9,450 nt of DNA from Verrucomicrobiota bacterium (GTDB taxonomy: Bacteria; Verrucomicrobiota; Verrucomicrobiia; Opitutales; Opitutaceae), in assembly GCA_023430565.1 (NCBI GenBank), contig JAEZAD010000074.1, positions 1-9,450 of the forward strand, in the 5' to 3' direction. This document shows, piece by piece, positions 1-5,410 of this stretch. The position numbers and the translations under genes were made by a program. Every line of letters starts with the position of its first letter. Positions within the stretch are counted from its first letter, which is position 1. The notes beneath the pieces are model-generated. The model worked only from the letters and a program-made list of their open reading frames with translations, made no database searches and was not told the DNA's origin.

Positions 1-1868
1 ACGGCAACGCCACCGACCTCCCCGACGGCCTCGCTGACACCACCGGCCTGCCGCCCATCTATCCGATCGTCGTCGGCGAAGCGTCCGACCTTCGCGATCT
101 CCGCATCGACCGCGTCACGCCGCGTCAGACCGCTTTCGACGACGCTCCCGTTTCCCTCCGCGTCGATGTCGCCGGCAGCGGCCTCGCCAACGAAAACCTC
201 ACCGTCACCGTCCGCCCGCTTTCCCCTTCTGCCGACACCTCGTCTTCCCCTCCACCCCAAACCCTCCGCCTCGCGCGCGACGACACGCCCGCCCAAGCCA
301 ACTTCGAATGGCGCCCCACGGGCACCGGCATCCAATTTCACGAAGTCACCGTCGCCCCGCGCGACACCGAAACGTCCGCCGAGGCCACCACGCTCAACAA
401 CCGCCGCATCGTCCTATTCAACCGCGGCCGTCCCGGCTACCGCATCCTCTACGTCGGCGGCCGCCCCAATTGGGAATTCAAATTCCTCAACCGCGCCCTC
501 CTCGACGACCCTCAGCTCCAGCTCGTCGGCCTCCTCCGCCTCGCCCTCCGCGAGCCGAAGTTCGAATTCCGCGGCCGCGCCGGCGAAGGCACCAATCCGC
601 TTTTCCGCGGTTTCGGCCAGCCCGACGACACTCAACGCTACGACCAGCCCGTTCTCACCCGCGTCAACACCCGCGACGAAGCCGAACTCCGCGGCGGCTT
701 CCCCCGCACCGCCGAAGAGCTCTTCGCCTACGACGCCGTGATCCTCGACGACGTCGAGGCCGCGTTCTTCTCGCCCGATCAACACGAGCTCCTCCGCCGT
801 TTCGTCGCCGACCGCGGCGGCGGCCTGCTCATGCTCGGGGGCGTCGACACCCTCGAAAGCGGCCGCTACTCCAACACCGCTCTCGCCGCCGCCCTTCCCG
901 TTTACCTCGACCGCCTCGCCGCCAAGCCCCCCGGCGGCGAGCTCACCCTCAACCTCACGCGCGAAGGCTGGCTCGAACCGTGGACGCGTATCCGTTCCGT
1001 GGAGTCGGACGAACGCGCCCGACTCGACGCGATGCCCCGTTTCCTCACCGCCAACGCCCTCGACGCCATCAAACCAGGAGCCACCGTGCTCGCCACCCTC
1101 TCCGATGAAACCGGCGAAACCTTCCCCGCCCTCGTCGCGCAGCCCTTCGGCTCGGGCCGCGTCGCGTGCCTCGCGTTGGGCGACCTCTGGCGCTGGGGCA
1201 TGGCCGGCGCCGACCAGCAAGCCGATCTCGCCCGTTTCTGGCGCCAGATTTCCCGCTGGCTCGTCACCGATGTCCCCTCCCCCGTCGACCTTCGCGTCGT
1301 CCAATCCTCCGCCGACTCCGGCGTCGAACTCCGCGTCACCGCCCGCGACAAGGATTTCCGCCCCCTCGAACTCGCCACCACCCGCGTCACCATTCGCCGC
1401 GCCGAGGGAGGGCCGACGCCCTCGTCGACCACAACTCAACCATCGCCCCCACCCACCTTCCAACAAGCCATCCTCCCCGCCGAACCGTCCCCCGACGCCC
1501 CCGGCCGCTACACCGCCAATTTCGTCGCCCGCGAATCCGGCGCCTACCTAGCCACCGCCGAAGTCCTCGATCGTGCCGGCAAACTCGTCGGGCGTGCCGA
1601 AGCCGGCTGGGTCCATGATCCCGCCGCCGACGAATTTCGTTCCATCGCACCCAACCGCCCCCTTCTCGAAGAACTCGCTCGCCGCACTGGCGGCGCCGTC
1701 CTCGATCACCGCGAACTCCCGCAACTCGCCGAGCGCCTCTCGCGCTCGCCCGCCCCCATCATGGAAACCTGGTCGCGCCCACTCTGGCACACCCCGTGGT
1801 TCTTCGCCGCCGTCCTCGGCTGCTTCCTCGCCGAATGGGCCTGGCGCCGCTGGAAAGGCCTCCCATGA
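1..1868 (+). CDS. Membrane-anchored VWA / glutamine-amidotransferase-like protein of a MoxR-BatA type cluster (5' truncated)
   Basis: The reading frame is open from the window edge (first full codon at 3), giving 621 visible residues and a TGA stop at 1866-1868; the start lies outside. Residues 1-28 look like the end of a von Willebrand A domain (LPPIYPIVVG, the usual last strand). A beta-sandwich-like stretch follows (about 30-135). Next comes a Rossmann-like region resembling class I glutamine amidotransferases: YRILYVGGRPNWEFKFLNRAL near 150-170, VILDDVEAAFFSPDQ near 247-261, and GGGLLMLGG near 271-279. No nucleophilic cysteine is visible there, so it is probably non-enzymatic. A second sandwich domain (about 430-520) leads to one C-terminal membrane helix (about 598-614) with a basic end (RRWKG). 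This architecture is familiar from the large VWA protein of MoxR-BatA operons, whose role is poorly defined but envelope-related. It overlaps the next gene by four bases. An ATG at 738 is internal, because homologous-looking sequence continues upstream of it. Family call is confident; function is inferred. Confidence 0.85.
   Translation, partial: GNATDLPDGLADTTGLPPIYPIVVGEASDLRDLRIDRVTPRQTAFDDAPVSLRVDVAGSGLANENLTVTVRPLSPSADTSSSPPPQTLRLARDDTPAQANFEWRPTGTGIQFHEVTVAPRDTETSAEATTLNNRRIVLFNRGRPGYRILYVGGRPNWEFKFLNRALLDDPQLQLVGLLRLALREPKFEFRGRAGEGTNPLFRGFGQPDDTQRYDQPVLTRVNTRDEAELRGGFPRTAEELFAYDAVILDDVEAAFFSPDQHELLRRFVADRGGGLLMLGGVDTLESGRYSNTALAAALPVYLDRLAAKPPGGELTLNLTREGWLEPWTRIRSVESDERARLDAMPRFLTANALDAIKPGATVLATLSDETGETFPALVAQPFGSGRVACLALGDLWRWGMAGADQQADLARFWRQISRWLVTDVPSPVDLRVVQSSADSGVELRVTARDKDFRPLELATTRVTIRRAEGGPTPSSTTTQPSPPPTFQQAILPAEPSPDAPGRYTANFVARESGAYLATAEVLDRAGKLVGRAEAGWVHDPAADEFRSIAPNRPLLEELARRTGGAVLDHRELPQLAERLSRSPAPIMETWSRPLWHTPWFFAAVLGCFLAEWAWRRWKGLP
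1408..1423. repeat. Perfect palindrome (6-bp stem, CGAC loop) inside the VWA-protein gene
   Basis: GAGGGC at 1408-1413 and GCCCTC at 1418-1423 are perfect reverse complements around the four-base loop CGAC. The hairpin lies in a low-complexity, Pro/Ser/Thr-rich segment of the protein (EGGPTPSSTTTQPSPPPT) between two strands of a putative sandwich domain, so it could be an in-frame palindromic insertion. Short stems arise by chance in GC-rich DNA, so the repeat interpretation is tentative. Confidence 0.3.
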
Positions 1869-2896
1869 ATCTCTTCCATATAGGAGCGGCTTTACGCCGC
1901 GATTCATCCCGCTTCGTCCGCCACCCGTTTGCCTCCTTTTTCGCTGCTTCCTGCCTCTGGGTCGCTTCCACTCACGCCGCCCCCCCGGAAATCGCCATCC
2001 TCATCGGCGCCCCCGGCGAACCTGACTACGCCGAGGGTTTCACCACCGCGGCCCGCGCTTGGGAAGACGCCGCCCAGCGCGGCGGCGCCGCGCACACCAC
2101 CTTCGGCCTCGCGCCCGCCAACGACTCCACCCCCGACGACCGCACGCAGCTCCAGCAATGGCTCGCCGCACGCACCCAAACTTCGGATACGTCCGCCGCC
2201 GCCGCTCCCCTCTGGATCGTCTACCTCGGCCACGGCACGCACGACGGACGCGAAACCCGCCTCAACCTCCGCGGCCCCGATCTCACCGCCCAAGACCTCG
2301 CCACCTGGCTCGCTCCGCTCAGCCGCCCTCTCGTCTTCATCCACGGCGGCTCCGCCGGCGCCCCGTTCATCAACGCCCTCTCCGGCCCCGATCGCATCGT
2401 CATCACCGCCACGCGCAGCGGACACGAGTTGAACTACGCCCGCTTCGGCGAACGCTTCGCCGAAGCCGTTGCCAACTCCGCCGCCGACATCGATCAGGAT
2501 GGCCAGACCTCCCTGCTCGAAGCCTTCGTCACCGCCGCGCAGAACGTGCAGGCCTTCTATTCGGAAACCGGCCGGCTCGCCACCGAACACGCCCTCATCG
2601 ACGACAACGGCGACCAGCAAGGCACCCCCGCCGAATGGTTTCGCGGCACGCGCGTCCAGCGCCGCCCCCAAAACGCCACCGCCCAACCCGACGGCCAGCA
2701 CGCCCGCCTGATCGCGCTCATTCCCACCGACGCCGAACGAGCGCTCACCTCCGCACAACGCGAGGAACGCGACCAGCTCGAACGCGACCTCGAAGCCCTC
2801 CGCGCCCAAAAATCCACGCTCCCCGAATCCGACTATTACCGCCAGCTGGAAGTCATCTTCCGCCGCCTCGGCTCGCTCTACCGCTCCGATACCTGA
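1865..2896 (+). CDS. Secreted caspase/legumain-like (C13-type) protein lacking the catalytic cysteine
   Basis: This is a 343-residue protein. I chose the ATG at 1865 because it overlaps the upstream stop as ATGA, a translational-coupling arrangement, although the frame is open back to another ATG at 1796. The N-terminus has a basic region (RRDSSRFVRH) and a hydrophobic core (about 21-35) ending in THA-A (36-39), consistent with a Sec signal peptide. The mature domain shows a caspase/legumain-like pattern: strand PEIAILIG (41-48), then WIVYLGHGTHDG (117-128) with the His-Gly motif at H123-G124. The strand that should end in the Cys nucleophile reads LVFIHGGSAGAPFI (156-169). The only cysteine in the protein is C30 in the signal peptide, so it cannot be a cysteine peptidase. 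Residues 208-219 match an EF-hand loop, and the C-terminus is charged and probably helical (about 288-320). Its position behind the VWA/amidotransferase-like gene suggests a binding or scaffold role in the same envelope system. Fold call is by motif only. Confidence 0.75.
   Translation: MNLFHIGAALRRDSSRFVRHPFASFFAASCLWVASTHAAPPEIAILIGAPGEPDYAEGFTTAARAWEDAAQRGGAAHTTFGLAPANDSTPDDRTQLQQWLAARTQTSDTSAAAAPLWIVYLGHGTHDGRETRLNLRGPDLTAQDLATWLAPLSRPLVFIHGGSAGAPFINALSGPDRIVITATRSGHELNYARFGERFAEAVANSAADIDQDGQTSLLEAFVTAAQNVQAFYSETGRLATEHALIDDNGDQQGTPAEWFRGTRVQRRPQNATAQPDGQHARLIALIPTDAERALTSAQREERDQLERDLEALRAQKSTLPESDYYRQLEVIFRRLGSLYRSDT
1880..1905. repeat. REP-like palindrome within the first codons of the pseudo-peptidase gene
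   Basis: The sequence TAGGAGCGGC-TTTAC-GCCGCGATTC forms a GCGGC/GCCGC stem (1886-1890 with 1896-1900) around a five-base loop. Its GGAGCGGC...GCCGCGA layout closely resembles REP elements known from Pseudomonas and other bacteria. It is read in frame as residues about 6-14 of the secreted protein, supplying part of the positively charged region of the signal peptide (ALRRDSS). Membership of a dispersed family is from memory of such elements and needs a genome count. Confidence 0.55.
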
Positions 2897-2969
2897 CCTC
2901 GGACAATCACCGACACAGACCGGACCCCGCCCCCCGGAACTCCCGCTATCCGGCACGGTCCGCTCTGCG

Positions 2970-3488
2970 ATGCAGCTGAACGAGGACGGAGTTCAACGCA
3001 TCGGCGATCTCGAGATCGACGAACACCTCCCATTCCAGCACCGGTCCTGGCGCGTGCAGAAGTTCGGCCGTTTCGTCGTCGTTCTCTTCGTCCTCGCCGG
3101 CATCGCGGGCCTCTTCGGCGGCGGCGGCCCGTTCGCGAAAAAGCACGTCCACTCCGGACCCGTCCAACTGATCCACCCACGCTTCCTTCGCACCCAGGCC
3201 CCCGCCGCATTCGAGATCCGCGTCGAACGTCTCCCCGCCGGCAGCAACCCCCTTGTCGTCTCCCTCGGCGGCTCGTTCGTCCGGGATTTCCAAATCGCCG
3301 GCATCTCGCCCGAGCCCCGCACTCAATCGCTGGGCAACGAAACCCTCGTTTACGAGTTTGCCCGCACCGACGCCCACCCCCCGCCCATTGTGTTCTGGAT
3401 CGAGCCCGCCTCCGCCGGGCCGAAATCCTTCTCCCTCGCCGTGCTGGACCAGCCGCCGATCCAGGTCGATTCGTTCGTCTTCCCCTGA
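2970..3488 (+). CDS. Small single-span membrane protein of unknown function, paired with the DUF421 gene
   Basis: This is a 172-residue protein with a TGA stop at 3486-3488. Residues 1-31 are polar and probably cytoplasmic; residues 34-50 (RFVVVLFVLAGIAGLFG) form one hydrophobic span. The rest is probably outside the membrane, about 120 residues rich in beta-strand-like alternation (FEIRVERLPA, PLVVSLGGSFVRDFQIAG, ETLVYEFART, PIVFWIEPAS) and free of cysteine. I recognise no enzyme motif. It ends six bases before the DUF421 gene, so the two are almost certainly co-transcribed and may form a complex. The start is the only ATG near the beginning of the frame, and no strong Shine-Dalgarno sequence precedes it. 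A 73-bp gap separates it from the pseudo-peptidase gene. Function unknown. Confidence 0.8.
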   Translation: MQLNEDGVQRIGDLEIDEHLPFQHRSWRVQKFGRFVVVLFVLAGIAGLFGGGGPFAKKHVHSGPVQLIHPRFLRTQAPAAFEIRVERLPAGSNPLVVSLGGSFVRDFQIAGISPEPRTQSLGNETLVYEFARTDAHPPPIVFWIEPASAGPKSFSLAVLDQPPIQVDSFVFP

Positions 3489-3494
3489 GCCTTT

Positions 3495-3947
3495 ATGGAC
3501 AGCGTCGTCCGCGCCACCGCCGTTTACCTGTTTCTGCTGGTGATCTTCCGCGTGTTCGGCAAGCGCTCGCTCGCGCAGATCACCACGTTCGACTTCGTGA
3601 TGCTGCTCATCCTCGCCGAAACGACCCAGCAAGCGCTGCTCGGCGACGACTTCTCCCTCACCAACGCATTCCTGCTCATCTCGACCCTGCTCCTGCTCGA
3701 CCGCCTGCTGTCCTATTTCAAACGGCGCTCGCCCCGCTTCGAATCGCTTGCCGAAGGACATCCCCTGGTGATCCTGCAGGACGGCCAGCCGCTGCGCGAC
3801 CGCATGGAAAAAAGCGGTGTCGACCTGGCCGACATCCTCGCCGCCGCCCGCGAACGGCAGGGCCTCGAACGCCTCGACCAGATCAAATTCGCCATTCTCG
3901 AGCGCAGCGGCGCCATCAGCATCGTGCCCGCGGATCAAAACCGCTAA
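3495..3947 (+). CDS. DUF421 (YetF-like) membrane protein
   Basis: This 150-residue protein has the DUF421/YetF arrangement. Hydrophobic segments lie at about 5-20, 32-48 and 55-70. A conserved-looking RVFGKRSLAQITTFDFV block (19-35) follows the first segment, and a soluble C-terminal domain starts near 88 (EGHPLVILQDGQPLRDRMEKSGVDLADILAAARERQ) and ends KFAILERSGAISIVP. The family includes Bacillus YetF and E. coli YcaP; these are membrane proteins without an established biochemical activity, and the C-terminal domain is thought to mediate assembly. At 150 residues it is shorter than the Bacillus members, which carry a longer C-terminal region, so it is a compact version, not obviously truncated. 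It starts six bases after the preceding small membrane protein gene and is convergent with the tRNA-Gln gene. Confidence 0.88.
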   Translation: MDSVVRATAVYLFLLVIFRVFGKRSLAQITTFDFVMLLILAETTQQALLGDDFSLTNAFLLISTLLLLDRLLSYFKRRSPRFESLAEGHPLVILQDGQPLRDRMEKSGVDLADILAAARERQGLERLDQIKFAILERSGAISIVPADQNR

Positions 3948-3964
3948 ACCCCACTCGCCCGCCT

Positions 3965-3984
3965 TTCCACTGGCTTCCACTGGC
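3965..3984. repeat. Tandem 10-bp duplication at the 3' end of the tRNA gene
   Basis: TTCCACTGGC occurs twice head to tail (3965-3974 and 3975-3984). The second copy contains the encoded CCA end of the minus-strand tRNA, so on that strand the tRNA 3' terminus GCCA is followed by GTGGAA, then a second GCCA and GTGGAA. This could be slippage or a scar at a tRNA 3' end, the usual site for integrases, but no integrase or long direct repeat is present in the window. Confidence 0.7.
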
Positions 3985-4054
3985 TGCCCGGCATGGATTC
4001 GAACCATGACTAGGCGAGTCAAAGTCGCCTGTGCTACCATTACACCACCAGGCA
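3981..4054 (-). tRNA. tRNA-Gln (anticodon UUG)
   Basis: The reverse strand folds as a canonical 74-base tRNA. The acceptor stem is TGCCTGG with CCGGGCA (one T-G pair). The D-arm contains GTGTAATGGTAGCAC. The anticodon stem is GGCGA/TCGCC around loop CTTTGAC, giving anticodon TTG, which reads CAA (and by wobble CAG) glutamine codons. The T-arm is CATGG-TTCGAAT-CCATG. The discriminator base is G, followed by a genome-encoded CCA. It lies 74 bp downstream of the DUF3817 gene on the same strand and converges on the DUF421 gene. No obvious rho-independent terminator follows it. Confidence 0.97.
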
Positions 4055-4069
4055 GTGGAGTGAGGAACG

Positions 4070-4100
4070 GTTACGCTGCTCCGCGCGTCCCTCGGGTCAA
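4070..4100 (-). promoter_or_regulatory. Possible weak promoter for the tRNA-Gln gene
   Basis: On the minus strand, TTGACC (4100-4095) is a good -35 match. It is followed after 19 bases by CGTAAC (4075-4070), a poor -10 candidate, about 16 bp before the mature tRNA 5' end. The -35 element is convincing; the -10 and the spacing are not, and the tRNA might instead be read through from the DUF3817 gene upstream. Confidence 0.25.
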
Positions 4101-4128
4101 GGCCGGAAAGCCCGCCGCCCGCCCTTCC

Positions 4129-4437
4129 TCACGCCGCCGCCACGTCGGTTTCCCGCAGCAGCTTCCGATCAGCGATGAACGGCCCCAACGGCAGCACCGA
4201 CGCCACCACCAGCAGCGCCGATTTCTTCCACGACCACTCATATTCGACATGCGCCTGCAAAATCGCCGCCAGATAGGCGAGGAACAACACCCCGTGCGCC
4301 ATGCCCACGATCCGCACCGCCGCGGGTTCGCCCGCGAGATACTTCAGCGGCATCGCCACAACGAGGAGCAGGAGAAACGACAAACCTTCAAGCAAGCCGA
4401 CCAGCCGGAGCCGGCCCAAAACAGTGGACAATTTCAT
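4129..4437 (-). CDS. DUF3817 family integral membrane protein
   Basis: This is a 102-residue, strongly hydrophobic protein. The order of conserved-looking features matches DUF3817: LRLVGLLEGLSFLLLLVVAMPLKYLAGEP (about 10-38), IVGMAHGVLFLAYLAAILQ (43-61) with an HG pair inside the second helix, and the terminal WSWKKSALLVVASVLPLGPFIADRKL segment (69-94). Three membrane spans are predicted by eye. The EG-S-L and MPLKY motifs are the most diagnostic. The biochemical role of the family is unknown. The ATG at 4437 is the only suitable start. No clear Shine-Dalgarno sequence is visible, and a divergent 153-bp region separates it from the HDOD gene. The tRNA-Gln gene lies downstream on the same strand. 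Confidence 0.9.
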   Translation of the reverse strand: MKLSTVLGRLRLVGLLEGLSFLLLLVVAMPLKYLAGEPAAVRIVGMAHGVLFLAYLAAILQAHVEYEWSWKKSALLVVASVLPLGPFIADRKLLRETDVAAA

Positions 4438-4590
4438 GGTAATGGTGCGGCCCGAGAAACACCGATCCCGCTCCCATCACAAGCCCATCACACGCCGCCG
4501 ATGGAATTTCTCGCAAACCCCGCCCCGGCAACAAGCCCACGCCATCGGACCAAAGTCTTCCGCCCAACGTGTCGATATCACCTGCGCGCG
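4438..4590. other. Divergent intergenic region between DUF3817 and HDOD genes
   Basis: These 153 bp separate two divergently transcribed genes and should contain both promoters and leaders. I see no convincing -35/-10 pair, operator palindrome or Shine-Dalgarno sequence. A short near-tandem copy of CCCATCACA (about 4472-4492) is the only internal repeat. Confidence 0.4.
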
Positions 4591-5388
4591 ATGGCCCTCG
4601 AAAATCTCTCCAACTCGATCGATCTCGAAAAACTGCCCAGCGGTCCGCGCGTCCTCGCCCGTCTCACGTCGCTCGTCCATCGCCCGCGCGTCGAGCTCGA
4701 CGAGGTCGCCGAACTGTTCCGTGCCGACCCCGCACTGATCGCCCGCATCGTCGCCGCGTGCAATTCCGCCTGCTACTCACCCGAAGCGCGCATCACCGAA
4801 TTCCGCGAAGCGCTCCTCCACCTCGGCCTGCGTGAAGTCGCCCGCATCGTCGAGATCGCCACGCTCACCGACCTGCGTCGCTACCCCACCCACCTCTACA
4901 CGCAAACCGCCGACCATTTCTGGGAACGCTCGCTCCACACCGCGTGCGTGATGGACGAGCTCAGCGGCTGCGATCCGTTCGCCTACACCGCCGGCATCAT
5001 GCACCTCATCGGCGTCTGGGTCCTCTGCAGCGCCGCTCCGCCTTGCTCCTCCTCGATCGCCGCCCGCGAACTCGCGATGCAAGCCCAGTTGGAACAACTC
5101 CGCCTCGGCGTCTCGTTCGCCGCCGCGGGCGCACTCGCGCTGCAAAAGTGGGGCTTCCCGTCCGCCATCTCCACCGCCGTTTTCTGCCAGCTCACGCCGT
5201 CCACATGCGAAGGCACCCACGCCCGCCACCTCGCCACGCTGCTCCATCGCGCCGTCGCGATCACCGACTGGCACTACGGCTGTAAAAACGAAATCTCCCT
5301 GATCCGCGCCGACCTCACCCTCCCCGATCTTGAAGCCTCCAACCGCCGCGCCGCCCGTCAGGTCGCTCGCATCGGCTTCGGTTTCTAG
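4591..5388 (+). CDS. HDOD-domain protein (putative signalling or regulatory protein)
   Basis: This is a 265-residue protein made almost entirely of one HDOD domain. The N-terminal signature LPSGPRVLARLTSLV (15-29), VELDEVAELFRADPALIARIVAACNSACY (34-62) and the FREALLHLGLREVARIVEIA block (71-90) are typical of the family. The later positions equivalent to catalytic HD residues are degenerate: AGIMHLIG (134-141) has H but Leu where an HD pair would have Asp. HDOD proteins are generally non-catalytic relatives of HD phosphohydrolases and act in signal transduction, often beside receiver or GGDEF domains; none is attached here. I chose the ATG at 4591, immediately before the conserved start of the domain. 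The frame is open for about 770 bp further upstream (another ATG at 4501), but that sequence shows no family pattern and crosses the tRNA. It is divergent from DUF3817 and convergent with the desaturase gene 22 bp away. Confidence 0.88.
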   Translation: MALENLSNSIDLEKLPSGPRVLARLTSLVHRPRVELDEVAELFRADPALIARIVAACNSACYSPEARITEFREALLHLGLREVARIVEIATLTDLRRYPTHLYTQTADHFWERSLHTACVMDELSGCDPFAYTAGIMHLIGVWVLCSAAPPCSSSIAARELAMQAQLEQLRLGVSFAAAGALALQKWGFPSAISTAVFCQLTPSTCEGTHARHLATLLHRAVAITDWHYGCKNEISLIRADLTLPDLEASNRRAARQVARIGFGF

Positions 5389-5410
5389 CAAGCAGCGGCT
5401 CCGTTTCCGG

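Noticed and set aside
414..1466. 350-codon open frame on the minus strand
   Set aside because: It is Gly/Glu/Ala-rich shadow coding antisense to the VWA-protein gene, with no family pattern; it results from C/G third-position bias.
1904..2956. 350-codon open frame on the minus strand
   Set aside because: It is antisense to the pseudo-peptidase gene, is Gly/Val/Ala-rich low complexity, and shows no recognisable domain.
2946..4040. 364-codon open frame on the minus strand
   Set aside because: It runs antisense through two well-supported membrane protein genes and into the tRNA gene, so it cannot be a real gene as drawn.
3817..4590. Upstream extension of the HDOD reading frame
   Set aside because: The extension crosses the DUF421 gene out of frame, the tRNA gene and the antisense DUF3817 gene; the family similarity begins only at about 4591.
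5389..5410. Possible bidirectional terminator between the convergent HDOD and oxidoreductase genes
   Set aside because: The 22-bp gap and flanks contain GGCT and GGAA echoes but no convincing stem followed by a T run on either strand.
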